A stretch of 64,000 nucleotides of DNA from Turnera subulata. Lineage: Eukaryota; Streptophyta; Magnoliopsida; Malpighiales; Passifloraceae. The DNA lies in the NCBI GenBank assembly GCA_028386065.3, contig JAKUCV010003652.1, positions 6,159-70,158 on the forward strand, read 5' to 3'. The position numbers and the translations under genes are program-made. Under the pieces are notes generated by a model that was not told the origin of the DNA, made no database searches, and was given only the letters and a program-made list of their open reading frames with translations. Shown piece by piece: positions 46,766 to 60,485 of this stretch. The stretch's first letter is position 1. Each line of letters opens with the position of its first letter.

Positions 46766-49700
46766 CTGGCGTATGGTAATTTTGGACTGGGCTGGCTTAG
46801 TTTTTAATTTCTGACACGAAAAAACGAAGAAAAAAACAAAGTAACATACACGACGATAATTGACGAAAAGATCCCCAACTTACTTACAAGTTTGAAGTAC
46901 TCCACAAATATTGTCGACCCTCTATTCATCGTTATTGCTTAAGGTTATGAAAATATTTTCTTCTAGTTTTTCTCGGGAAAGGAAGAGGAAGGCAATTGTA
47001 CCAGTACTCTCTAAATTCACATAGGCCCACGGCCCACCATCTATTCTGCTAGGATATCTTTGGAATCCAAGCACACTATGTTGGGCTTATTACTTCAGTT
47101 CATGCTCTATTCTTCATTTGTTGTACAAATGCTTTTGAGAGCGTAACTGATCGAAGAGTTCAAACCCAAAATTTGATAACCACTGGGGACATTTCCAACG
47201 CAAAGAGATGGCCCAAGGTCAAATCTCTACTTTCACTCTTTCAGGCCCGCAGCAGTCTCACTCTGAGGATATGTTGTTTTTTTTGAAAAAACAAAAAATT
47301 ATGAGACACGGTGAAAATGTTGGTTGCTCTCCCACCGAATCGTTCAGTTATTCATGCTGATAACCAAAAGTTGTCTTGACAAGTATAATCTGCATTTTCA
47401 ATGTATAACGTACATAAAGAATAACCAGTTATGCAATATTTTCTTGGCAACATCGTAACTTAGAAATTATCCTTAATTTCGACTTGGATCGAACTCTCCC
47501 TTGAAACTTAAGAGAAATGCCTACACTATAAAGAGTGTCGGCACTAGTTATGCATTGTTAAACTATTATAAACAAACGCGCGTGCCAAAAAAATTACGCT
47601 TTAAGCATAATTAATTCATCAAAATTATGGAATAAATATATGTAACACTAAGAACTTAATTGAAAAAAAAATGAAAACCGACAAGATTAATTTTAAAACT
47701 CTGGGATAATTGCCCCCCTAAGGATGTGCCTGCTCCTGCTGTCCTGCAAGTTGACTTCGTCCCCAGTCATAGGAATCCAATGAGTTCCCAACTCTAACGA
47801 TGTCTTACTTGCCTCTTCTTGTTTCCTTATTTTATAGCGAGTAAGTGTTTCACAGACGGAGGTAACTGGCTTCTTAGTTGTTTTTTTTTTTTTTTAAGGC
47901 AGAAAGGAGAACATAACTAATTATAAACCTGACTGGTTAACAGGTTCTGGCAATGTGTAGCTTCCACACAGGCCTGCATGTCCAGTGTACGAGTTTTCAT
48001 TTTTTGAGAGGTAAACTTATAAGGGAATTAATTTTTTTATTATATTTAAAGTTGTCGCTTAGGGTATGTGCATTTGTAAGTCAAAATCTTAAAGAAATAT
48101 TAATCAACCCACCAAGTACGAAGCCATGTTTTCAAAACCAAAATGGTAATCACTTGTCGACGACCAGCAGAAGTCTCTTCGTGGAAGGGAAGCAAATTAA
48201 GGAGAGTCAATTTTAATTAAAAGAGAATCAATCAGTAACATTTAAGTATGGAAGTAGTTCCGGTTGGTAAGGTTACAGGCATGCTGCGTCTCATCAGCTA
48301 ATTTTAAAACAATAATAAATTCGTCGACATCATTGTTTATAGGGGCATTCGACTTCTCGGATGCTATCACAGATCCAACAACTGCTCTATGCTTAAAAAA
48401 AATCAATCTCCAAATTGTTAGAATATTCCGAAAATGTTCTGTTCTGTACGTTGTATCATTTCACATTATTTTGCACCAAGCCGCAGAAACTTGTACTTTT
48501 GCGGGGGGGCGGGGGGGGGGGGAAATGCATAGCAGAATCCTGCCCGGGAAATAATTTCTTTTCTAAAAACTGACCTTTCTTTAAGGAATATTTCTGGAAA
48601 CTGACTTTAGATTGTAAACTAGACAAGTTCACGGCTTTCCAGCCTTATTTTTCCTTTGTGTGTGTGTGTTATATCCTGAGCTTGGTTGAATTTCATTAAC
48701 CTCTATGAAAGAAACGGTAGAAATCCAGTACACACAATAATTCTGTAAGAAAGAAAAATATAGTACGAAAACATGTGTTAAGTATGAGAAATTTAATTTG
48801 TAGATGTAAATTTTTTTAAAAGTGAAAAATCGGTTGGACTGCAACGCGTATAGATGGCCACAAATGTTCGTTTTCTAATCACTTCAAATAATCATGATTG
48901 AGACATCCAAACTGAGATTAATGCCTAACATCAGCTAAATAATTTGTTAGCGACTTAGTGGTTAAAAGTCCATCGTTGAGAATGTACTTGAAAATAACGT
49001 GCAACTACTTTCTCCCTTAGATCATGTTGCACATTTAGGCTTTAGCTAGGAAAGCATATTTTGGTATCACTTACCCGCATTAATTCTCCTCACGATGCTT
49101 TCAAACTAGTACTACTTGATTTAATTTAGAGGCTTTTTAACCCATTAAACGATTAAATATTATTTGAGCTACATTATATCAGTAAATGGTGTGTGTAATG
49201 TGTGGAATGCTTCTGCTTCTCTATACTTTTTGCTTTTAATATCCAAAGTGCAATTGAATTGTGCTCTCCTCTCCGTGAAATCTTTAATTTAGCGTGTCAA
49301 TCACTGATAATCCATAAGCTCTTTTTTTTGGTCGAAAATAGTCCATAAGCTCGTGGTTCTCTATATAAATGTTGTTCCAAATTCCAAGTGATGAAAATGG
49401 GATTTTGGAAGCCCAGTAAGTCCTCGAGACCAGTAATGGACCACTTTGACCATCATCATGTAACCCATGGTGGCTTCACTCTTTCCCTCAAAGTACTTTT
49501 ACCTTTAATGAAAATTTCTCCAGTGCTTGTAATATTGGCTCTGAAGCAAGAATTATGCTATTAATTTACATAACACGTTTCCCTGCTAATTCAACACATC
49601 CATAATCTAATCTGCAGGTTGTCACTGTCCTAACTGCATATTTAGGTTGTTCAAGTGTCTCTTTCCTTACCTTTCTGTCACTGAAGGGATTGTGCCCGTA

Positions 49701-52400
49701 ATTTTGATGAACAAGTACTAACTACTAACCAAACATGTGATAAAAAGTTGTTTATGAAAAGAAATGCATGTGATAAAGAGTTCAATTTAATTATACTGGT
49801 CATAAGCTGGTAAAACTTTATTCATATGAACTTTTGCGTTGGCCTTCAAAGAAAGAAATGGGCCTCTACTTCTTTTACAGGTTCTTCTCCTTTTTCTTTT
49901 ACAGGCTTTTTTCCCCTTTTATCTTGATCCCCTCTGGCCTCTCCAAAGCTGGAAGAAGGAGTAACAAAACCAAAAGCCAACCATTTAGTCCTTGTATGTT
50001 TCAGTTTCTCTGCATCTCAGTCACAATCAAGGGATACAAAAACCAACAAATCAATGCCCCTCTTTCTCTCGGTACACCCTTTATTACCCCACTAAACTTC
50101 CCATTCTACCAGTAATAAAGAAAATTGCCATTATTTTTTTTATTTAAGGGTAAAACCCATATTTTTTATTTACCTTCCCCGCGACTGGAAGACAAGTATA
50201 ACATTAACATTCATATCCATGCAATTTCAGCCTCCAATTGAAACATAACACCGTCTCATGTGTGCTTAATGGGGGAAGAAGAATGTCATGGACCCATCCA
50301 TAATAAAAGGCAGGCGTGCAACCTAATAATAATTGCCAAGCAAAAAGTAATCAACTCTTGAGAACAATTTGTCAATTTGTTGATCTCTCTCTAGCTTTTT
50401 TTTATGCTAGAAAAGTATCCCAGTCGACTACCAGATTAATCTCTTTCCGTGGCTCAATGCGTATGCTTGTGAGGTGAGACCAGTACCAATAGCACAATTT
50501 TCATACACTCGCTTCCAGCAGGATTCGAAACTTGGACTTTAAAGTTTAAGGAGAATACAACAGGCTTTAACAGTGCAACCAATGCTAATTGTTTTGATCT
50601 CTCTAGCTTTCTCTATCTCTTTAATGAACTACTAGTATATTGGTGTACCCAATCATCATCGAAGCTATAACAAGTTTAGAGACCTTTTGTGTCTAACTAT
50701 CGGCACTCAAAAGTCAAATATGCTTGTAAATTTGATTGGCAAATAATGTTGCTGTTAGACCTATAATTTCGGGCAATCTATGACTTGTACTATCGTGATG
50801 AAAAAAAAAAAAATGGAATCTTTATCGTCGAGTTCAGATGATACTTTTTCGTCAAACAAAAATAGTACCTAAAGAAAAGTTATAGAGATTTTATGTTTTT
50901 TCATGAAAAAAGCCCCAAGAATTAACTTCACCTCCAATTTGTTTTATAAACGTGAAGTCCTTGTAATGATCCAAATACACGAATGAAATCCTGATAAAAA
51001 AAAACATATATTCGAAGGAAACAAGGAGAGAGCGGAAGTAACACCAAATCAAAAGGAGGGAGAAACAAGAAGTCAAGAATTAGTTTCCTTGTCACAATGG
51101 GGTACAAACAAATCAATGGTTTAAACTCCAAAAAGACAACTGAAGAATCAATTTTCTTAAAAAAAATAGTAATTTTGACCAAATGAGACAATAAATTTAA
51201 TAATCTCTACTGTTTGGTACTAAACATAAGACATGGTGAACAATTAGGCGAAGGTGGATGACCATGAACATAAGGCATTTCTCTAGATTTGATCCTTGGC
51301 ACTTTGTGCCTGACCATAATCATAGTAGGTAGTTGATCTAACCGACAGAATAAAGCGAGGAACTCTTTATTATTTTCCCGCTTGTGTGTTGTTTGCTCCT
51401 GAGATCCGCGCCACCACCGAAAAAGGTGATCCGTGATCCACGCCCAATTCAGATTTCAGAGCAAAAATGGTGGTGATTCTTTTTTTTTTTTCTAACCTCC
51501 TAATAGTGCATATTATATGAATTTCACATGGTAATCACATCTATTAGTAATTTTTTTCACTTGTTTTCCAAATATTGTTCACGAATTGGCCAGAGATATA
51601 TTCTAATAGTATTATGGTAGGTTGAGATTTAATAACGTCAGTTCAACTTAGTTTAAAAAAGATTTGTTTTTATTTATATATTTATATTTAGTTTTCCAAC
51701 AAAAATTTGTCACACATTTACTGAGACCGACCCGTCGTCTCCAATCTTTCCTCTCGCTATTTGTTTTTTCTGAGAAATATCTCATCTTTCCCTTTTTAAA
51801 TAGGCATCTTAATGTCGAATCAGATACTTACTAGTTATTACATACCCTTCCTTATATAACCATTACTAAAATATGGAAATTCCATAAAGACAAAGAGTTT
51901 AATGGTGATATACTTTATGTAACTTAAGTGAGTTTTTCCTAGGAAACAAAACAAAACAAGATACGATTAGATATCAAAACTTTATGGCCGGTAGCCACCC
52001 CCTGTCCCTCCCCCTAGCAAGTAATTACAATTTAGTAGCAGTCTCCAAATTTGGTTTTTCTCCTCCTCATCTTCTTTATCAATCAACTTCTCCAGTTTTT
52101 AATTTGGAAAAATGTTTCTCAAAACCGAGCTTGTGTTTGTTTTTTTTTTTTAATAAACTAAACTTGTGATCATTCTCCCCAATCTCAACCGTCCATCCCC
52201 GACTAAAGATGAAGTCCAACAACCACTTTTCCTTGTTTCGTAAAATTTACTAGTCTCTTGTTTTGGTATTGCAGTTTTTTTTTTTTCCTTTTTACTGCTG
52301 AAGATTTCTGTTCATTCTCTCAAATCTCAACCGTTCATCTCTCCAACTAAAAATTAAATCACCGCCAATCCCAGCAACTGATTTCCTTACACGACCCACG
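46766..52400. other. Gene-poor intergenic region
   Basis: About 5.6 kb of AT-rich DNA. I see no reading frame with protein-like composition. It holds a G-run at 48503-48522 and stretches near 48245-48300, 48940-49000 and 50440-50590 that resemble decayed SINE sequence, too weak to call. Confidence 0.4.
48503..48522 (+). repeat. G-tract
   Basis: Seven G, one C, then twelve G. It could form a G-quadruplex or mark a sequencing artefact. Confidence 0.9.
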
Positions 52401-52549
52401 TGGCGCGTAACCACCTCACCTCACCCATCCCCACCAACAAGCACGTGACGTCTCTTGCACCTCCCCAGAAACAAGATCTTCAACAGTAAGGACTAAACCG
52501 TAAAATAACTCCAAAAACATAAACTCAGAAGAAAAATTCCTTTTCCTCC

Positions 52550-54377
52550 ACGTCGACGCGGCGCCATCACACTCGCTTTCACCCTCCGCTCTCCTTGAGA
52601 GAGAGAGAGATAGAGACAAACACAGACAAACGGAGGAAAGCTTTCCGTTACGACACAAAACCAACTCTCTCCCTCCCCATCCCTCCCTGCCTCCCTCCCT
52701 CCCTCTCAAAAAAATTAGTTTTCCTGTACTTCTTACTTCTAATTAGTTGGTTTATAGATCGCGGACTGTTAACTCCTCGCCGATTTTTTTATACTGTTCC
52801 ATCGGTTCGTTACCCTTCCTTTTTACACTCGCATTATTCCTTAATTTTTTTTTGCACTTTTGCTTCTTTATTCGACGCGTAAAGCAATAGTTTTCTGTTT
52901 TCGTGTCTTCTGCTTCAAATTTGCTCTTCAAAGCCACGTTTTCAATCCAAGCTCGTTTCAAGCTACTAGCACCACACAACTCTGTAGAAAACCAAAAAAA
53001 AAAAAAATCCATACTATATCATCCAATTTCCAGAAACAGTTAAAAAAAATCTTAAACCGACTATTTTTGACTGGTTCGTGGAATTTAATTTGGTGCCAAG
53101 TGTGATTCTTTTTGCTATATTTTTATTTTTTACTGTATTTACCGTTGCCTTTTTTTTTTTTAATAGTAACGGTTAAGTGCATGAGACTCGGGGATTTTAA
53201 CATATTACCTACTTGCATTATTTAATGCCGCAGCTGCCTTGCGTTTTATGTATATAAATATGTTTTGTTTTTATTTGTATTGGGTTGGTGTGTTTGCAGG
53301 AAAAAGCGGAGCTCGAGATTTGAAGAGGAGGAGTGAGGAGGTATCGTCTTCTTCAGATCAGAGCCGCACCCGGGAGATAACGGGAAAAATGAAAACGATG
53401 ACGTTTTCGTTCTCCCGGAAATGCGGCCAATATCTTATCTGAACTACTGCATTGGTGAACTGTGTTCACTAAACCGTTTCATGACAATGACCCATGATGT
53501 AGGTGCATGTTTCTTATGTGTGTTATGTATGGATGTATCTGTGTGTTTTTTTTTTTAATTTTTTTATTTATGTATATGTGGGGAGGAGGAGGAGGGAGAG
53601 AAGTGGGTAGAATGGGGACCATGCCACTGAAAAGTCACAGACAGGGACTTAATTGTCTACTGAGAAGAATTTCTGTTACTTGGTTTTCAAGCATGGTTGG
53701 TCCCAATTACTACCGGAAGTTTAGTTTCTGTCATTGCAGGGAAGCCTAGAGTTTGAGATGGGGTTTGAAGGTTGTTTGTTTTTATGCTTTTCCTTTTTTT
53801 GAATAAAATGCTTGTGACTAAAGATTAAGCAAGAGCTTTTTTTCTATTATAACTGACATAGTTTTATTTTTGGGTTGTTATCTTTTTTGTTGGCGGGCTG
53901 GTTTGGATTAGTACCCACGATTGCGATTTTGTGGCAGGTTCAAGTTTGAATCTTTCATTGGCATTCTTCTCTTTAAGCAGTTTTTGTGACATCGACACCC
54001 CTTTTTTTTTTCCTTTTTTTTGGGGGGTGGTTGGTTAAGACTTAAAAGTGATGATTAACATGTTGTTGTTGTTGATAAGACCCATAAGTAGTATGTTTTG
54101 TGGTTACTTATCTTTTGGGTTTGTTGGGTTGTGAGTGTTCGCTAATGATTTACTTGTTTTTGCAGATAGTCCTTGGAGTAAAAGAGCTGGAACCTTGTAT
54201 ATTTTAGGCAAATGCAACTACCTTGTATTTAACATCTAAACTGTTTTGCATTTTAGGGAAAGGAGAGCAACAGTGAGTATATGACACTGCATGCCTTTTG
54301 GGTTCCTTTTCCAGAGTTTTGAAATTATGAGCTTACCTTGAATTAATTGCTTTGTGGGGTTAAAAGAGCAAACTTGG
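52550..54377 (+). promoter_or_regulatory. Spliced 5' leader region of the kinesin gene
   Basis: A GA-rich and CT-rich stretch at 52590-52710 looks like the first leader exon or core promoter. TTTGCAG before 53300 and TTTTTGCAG before 54166 are good splice acceptors, each followed by purine-rich exon-like sequence, and the second leads on to the ATG at 54378. So at least two leader introns are likely. No protein is encoded here with confidence. Confidence 0.45.
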
Positions 54378-57300
54378 ATGGGTTCAATTGGAGCAGAGGA
54401 GCTACCAAAGGTGGAGAAGATGCAAATGGCGAGCACCCGGGAGGAGAAGATTCTTGTTTTGGTGAGGCTGAGGCCTTTGAGTGAGAAGGAGATTCTGGCA
54501 AGTGAAGCTGCAGATTGGGAATGCATTAATGACACCACCATCTTGTACCGGAATACCCTCCGTGAAGGCTCTACATTTCCATCTGCCTATACTTTTGGTA
54601 ATTAGCTTGAAATCTTTTTTGCTTGTTAAATGATTCAAATTGGAGAATGTGACTTCCACCAGTGACAAGAGTTTGGCTGTAAGGTTTTAAATCTCATTCT
54701 TTATGCAAGATCCCCAGAGGGCAGTGGCCTCGCGGTTCTCGCTACTTGTGTAATGCGTGGGTAGAAGCATAGGATGCTTGTTCGGTCTGACACCTTATTT
54801 GCATATGGGCTATGTGCCTTTTGGTTGCTAAATGAAAAAAAAATTACCAATCTTCCATTTTCAACTCCACAACCTATTTGGGTTCCGCAAAAAAGAAAAA
54901 AAAAAGAAAAATGAAGAAGCTACATTTGGGTTCGTACTTTTCACACATGTCTCTTGTTTCACCCCGGGGAAGCTATTCTGGATGTGAAAGCCTTTTAACT
55001 GACAAACTGTTTGCTTGCTTCTGCTCTGGGGTGGATGGGGAGCGGTTCATTGTGAATTGGGTCTGCATGCGAGCAGTACAGTGTGCTAATATAGACTAAT
55101 TTAACTATACCAAGACAAGCATTTCCAGCTTTTTGGATCAAATTATTTTGTGCAAAATTTTCACTTGTTTTCCCTTTCTCAATGTTCTTTGAGTAGACAA
55201 AGTATTTCGGGGGGACTGCCCTACAAGGCAAGTGTATGATGATGGAGCCAGGGAAGTTGCTCTTTCGGTCGTCAGTGGTATTAACTGTAAGTATCACATT
55301 GTTTCTCTTTGACAAGTAATGATAAATTGAACCAATTCTCCCAGACATTTATGTTTTTTTTTTCTTTTTTTTTTCCCAGCTAGTATTTTTGCTTATGGCC
55401 AAACAAGCAGTGGAAAGACATACACTATGATGGGGATAACTGAATATACAGTAGCAGACATATTTGATTATATACGCAGGGTACTCACGATTTGTAATCT
55501 ATCTTGTTTTGCTTGCTTCTCAGTTTTTTCATCACCAATCTTTATGCTAATATTAATACTTTCATGCTGAAAGCCTCACTATAGTTCTACTATGCGACTA
55601 ATGCAGCATGAAGAAAGGGCATTCGTTTTGAAGTTTTCCGCGATTGAGATATACAATGAAGCAATAAGAGATCTTCTTAGTACAGATGGTACTCCACTTA
55701 GGCTGCTTGATGATCCGGAGGTGAATGTTGCTGTCATTTCTATATTCAGCACATTTGTTGACCAAAATTTTCTAATTTGTTGTTTTCATCAGAAAGGGAC
55801 CATAGTGGAGAAGGTTACAGAAGAGACATTGAAGGACTGGAATCATCTAAAGGAGCTCCTTTCTGTTTGTGAAGGTAAAGCATAGAGAAAGTGTTTGCTA
55901 TTAGATGACACAGTGTACATGCTTATCTTGTTATTCTGTTACAGCTCAAAGACGGATTGGGGAGACATCCCTGAATGAGAAAAGCTCCAGATCTCATCAA
56001 ATTCTCAGATTAGTATGGCCTTTTTCCCTTTTCCTTTCTACAAAATTAGATTCCGGTACATATGTGCATCTTTTAATCCATCGAAATTTTTCTTTTTACT
56101 TAATTGTTATTTTTTTCACAGACAATTGAAAGTTCTGCTCGTGAATTCTTAGGCAAAGAAAACTCGACCACTCTTTCTGCCACTGTGGTATGGGTCATGT
56201 TGCTTGCTAAATCATTAGGTCGATAACACAAATATTGCCAACAGATACTGTTGTAAGAGTTATACTGTTTCTGACATCTCTTTTGTGCAGAATTTTGTGG
56301 ATTTGGCAGGAAGTGAGCGTGCATCTCAGGCATTGTCCTCGGGTGCAAGGTTGAAAGAAGGCTGTCATATAAACCGCAGTTTACTCACTCTGGGAACTGT
56401 TATTCGCAAACTAAGGTCCGATACTCCTTCCTTCCATGTTAGTGTTAGCAGTATCAGTTGTTGCCTGCCATATGTATGCTGTGTCTCTAGGATTCCACTC
56501 TAGCTGCCAAGCGGTCATAGGAACGTTTGCTAACTACAATTTGCTTCTCTTGACATAGAGGTCATATTCAGTGACTTAAACAACTTAATGTTTTAGAATT
56601 TAGTTTCTTCAACCAGTTTTAGAGGACTATATTCATCACACTGAATGGTTTGAGAATTGCTTGAAATCCTTACTTGAAATTCTTACCAATGGTATGCCAT
56701 TAACTCTATGATTTTAGATTTATAATGTGTACATTGCCAACAGCTAGCTAGTTGGTCTCTTGTTAGTAGAACTTGTTTGTGGATCATTAACAGTGACTAT
56801 AGGATTAGTATAAAAAAAGAACCAAAAAAAAAAGAAGAGAAACAGTGACTATAGGAAAATTGGGAAAGTTTTGGGATGGTGCAAATAGGAGTGAACATTG
56901 CAGAAACACTCTCACTTGCTTCCTTTCGAGGATAATGGAAAGTCAACATGTTTGTATTAGAAATAATGTTTGTTGAGCTGAACTCTATCAAACCTCAGTA
57001 TCAAAGAAGTTGGTGTTAGTCAAGAAAATTGTTAGCTTGATTTTATCAGTTGTGTGCTCTGATGGATGCAGTAAAGGAAGACAGGGACATATCAATTACA
57101 GAGATTCTAAGTTGACACGTCTACTGCAGCCTGCTTTGGGTGGCAATGCAAGAACTGCCATCATCTGCACGTTGAGCCCAGCACGCAGCCATGTTGAGCA
57201 AACCAGAAACACTCTTTTGTTTGCTTGCTGTGCCAAGGAAGTTACTACAAAAGCACAGGTCAATGTGGTCATGTCTGATAAGGCATTGGTGAAGCATTTA

Positions 57301-59966
57301 CAGAGAGAATTGGCCAGACTGGAGAGTGAGTTGAGAAGTCCTGCCCCTGCTCCTGCAACCAATGATTACGGAGCATTACTGAGAAAGAAAGATCTTCAAA
57401 TTCAGAAGGTAATACTTTCTTTCGATTCTTTGCCAACTAATCTTACCATGTTAATCTATTTACTGGGACATGAAAAGAACTTTAGTTTATGATTGTCCTT
57501 TTGAGGGTTTTGTGCCTTCCTACCTGCTACTAAGGTTAATTTGATTTCTCACTTTCTAGGAACTTTGACCTGGTTGATTCTAAAAAAAAAAAAATTCTTC
57601 ATTGAGATGGTTAATTTTTAAGTTAGAAAGAATGATTCAGTTTGTGAAAGCTGTTCATACTGTTAGAAGAACATAGCCAGACTAGTTGACTCTCACTGTG
57701 TTTTGGGCTTCCCTATGTAGTGTGTGTGCTTTTCTTTTTTAGCCCAGAAACATATTTACTTTGCCCTTGAAAACGTGTTGTCTATGGCCTAGATACCAAG
57801 CATCTTTGGACTGCCTTCTAAGATAAACCATAAGTAGCCTCTATCTTAGAGCTAGCACTACATACTGTGAGTTACTACTGACAACATCAAGTTGGGACTT
57901 TTGGTGAAGAGGGAAGAACTCTAATTGTCTCCACAGCATGCATGATTTCTTGGCTGAGGATCTTTGAAAAGGCCCAGTGAGCGTTAATTAGACATGCATT
58001 TTTGTTCGACTGATTGTCAAAAACTTGATGACTGTGAGAATTTTTTCAGAAAGAATAAATCTGAGAGGTGGTGCACCCCTTTTTGGATTACACTGATTGC
58101 TTGATTTCCTGTGATGTAGATGGAGAAGGAGATTAGAGAGTTGACCAAGCAACGGGATCTTGCTGAATCTCGGGTTCAGGACTTGCTACAAATGATTGGA
58201 AATGATCAAAGTTCAAGAAAACGGGTATTTTTTTAATTAGCCAATTACAACTAGTTAAGGTCTCTATGTTCTGATGTTGATGCTGCTGCCGCCTCTTGGT
58301 TTATATTAATTCAGGTTGAGCCTGTTCAGCAAGCAGGGGATTCTTGGGAAGATGAATGTTCAGTATCAGAGTCATCTGGTGGTATCCAAAAATTCAACAC
58401 TGCCCATTATGATGGAGACAGTGGAAGCAATGCTGAGGAGCCCTACCTCCAGGATGGTAACCATTCTTTATCTGATAGTTCTTCTCCACTAATGTCAACT
58501 GGAAGAAGGATTATTCGATCCGATTCATATGAGGATGTAAATAGTAATCTGGTGGGAACAGTGGAAGATGCTGATGACTACTGCAAGGAAGTTCAATGTA
58601 TTGATACAGAAGAGACCCCAAGGAACAATTTTCAGCCCCATTCTGCAAATGGTGAGCACGAAGGAACATTGGCTTTGACAATGTCTGGGGATGGAGCTAG
58701 AGCAGGCCCTGAAATATCATCTGGAAGGAATGCTGATAGAGAAGTGAGTCATTTGCAAAATGGCTTCGCATACAACGTATTGGAGCAGAGAATGAGTCAT
58801 GTACAAAGGACTATTGATTCTCTTGTCAGCCCTCACCCTGATGAAGCATCTCCACAGCCCTTGGATGTTGACATTTCGCGCTCCAGAGGCATGCAGTTAA
58901 GTAGGAGTCGGAGTTGCAGAGAGAATCTCATGAGTGGTTCTTCTTCCTACTTCGGGAAGGAAGACGAAATTGTTAGCACACCGTCCAGTGGATTGGAGAA
59001 GAAGTTTTCAGGGAGACCTGAAGGTCTCAGAAGGAAGTGGGAGCCAATAGATTATAGTGCCACCCCTGCACGTTTATATAGGAGTGATTCACAATCATCT
59101 CTTGAGAGTGCATCCACATATGACACAAGATCACAAAGCGTCAAAATAACAGCGGATGAGGATATTCCTACCATCCAAAACTTTGTGGCTGGACTGAAGG
59201 AGATGGCCAAGCAGGAGTACGAGAAGCAACTTGTGGAGGGTCAGGTGGGCATGTTTATATCAACTTTAATTACAAGACCTTTTCCAGAAAGTTTTGCAAC
59301 TTTTTAGTTATTGGTTGCTCTGAAGATTTTGATTTTGACATCACTTATTTTTGCATGGTTCAGGAGTCGAAGACAATGGCAGAAAAGAACTTGAAGGATA
59401 TAGGTTTGGATCCTATGCATGAAGCACTGGAAGGTTCTCGAGATTGGCCTATGGAGTTTGAGAGAAAGCAGAGAGCAATTTTTGAACTTTGGCATAGTTG
59501 CAATGTTTCCTTGGTCCACAGAACCTACTTTTTCCTGCTATTTAAGGGTGATCCAACAGATTCCATTTACATTGAGGTGGAGCTTAGGAGACTTTCTTTC
59601 CTCAAGGAAACCTTGTCTCAGCGGACAGCTGTTCGAGGTGGCCGGACGGTAACTCTAGCTTCAAGGTTCGGCTCTGCCTCTCTCCCACTTTCAGTGATTG
59701 CATGCTTTGGTGAAACATCATCTGCCAATACCACTCTATGAATAATTCCACCTAGCCTACCAATGAGGAGTTACAATAGAGATTCTATGAAAAAAGAACA
59801 TAAGGAAAAACAAGAGTGGCAATGGAGGGAAAGAAAAAAATAATTAAATCATTTGCCCATGTTAAGCAGCTAACAGTCTTGATTTCCAAAAAATTTACAG
59901 CGATCCATTTTATTGTTCTTCCATGGGAAAAGATGAAATTATTTAATAACGGAAAAGTGGGGGACA

Positions 59967-60007
<41 letters not shown>

Positions 60008-60485
60008 TGGCCAGCTGCTGCTAAATGTTTAATAAGTGCTTTCCCAACAAATTTTCATCAAGATGCAATTGGCTGAACCAGAAAATTCTTCTCTTTCACT
60101 TTCTGTATAGTCAAAATAACTCCTACCTATCCTAACCTGTTAATTTTGGTGAGGCAGTATCAAAGCTCTTCATCGAGAGAGAGGAATGCTGGGGAAGCTG
60201 ATGAATAAGAGGTTTTCGGAAGCCGAGAGAAATGCACTCTACAAGAGGTGGGGAATTGATCTGAACTCAAAGAGGAGGAGGTTGCAGTTGGCCAGCCGCT
60301 TGTGGAGCAACACAAAAGATGCTAACCATATCATTGAGAGTTCTGCAATTGTCGCAAAGTTGGTCAGATTTGTAGAACAAGGACAAGCTCTGAAGGAGAT
60401 GTTCGGTCTTAGCTTCACACCGCCAGCCCCAAGCATAAAGAGAAAGTCCTTGGGGTGGACTTATAGCAAGTCATCCCTTTTGTAG
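54378..60485 (+). CDS. Kinesin-7 family motor protein (KIN-7E/KIN-7F-like)
   Basis: A plus-end-type microtubule motor of the plant kinesin-7 family, which also includes NACK1/HINKEL. Thirteen coding exons, 54378-54597, 55197-55286, 55380-55480, 55607-55720, 55793-55874, 55945-56012, 56122-56187, 56291-56415, 57072-57408, 58120-58224, 58315-59244, 59364-59665 and 60158-60485, join in frame to 955 aa. The N-terminal motor domain (about 25-345) has the P-loop GQTSSGKT (110-117), switch I NEKSSRSH (213-220) and switch II DLAGSE (251-256). A coiled coil follows ([40 protein letters not shown]), then an acidic linker, then the conserved NACK-type C-terminal domain from [14 protein letters not shown] to the end ([44 protein letters not shown]). 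The N-terminus (MGSIGAEEL...[19 protein letters not shown]) and gene neighbours point to At2g21300/At4g38950. Exact cellular role is not inferable. Confidence 0.94.
54715..54850. mobile_element. Possible SINE remnant in kinesin intron 1
   Basis: The GC-rich patch AGGGCAGTGGCCTCGCGGTT followed by an A-rich end (AAATGAAAAAAAAATT) resembles a decayed SINE head and tail. Evidence is weak. Confidence 0.25.
59968..60005. repeat. (AT)n microsatellite in kinesin intron 12
   Basis: About 18 uninterrupted AT units in the last intron. Confidence 0.95.
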
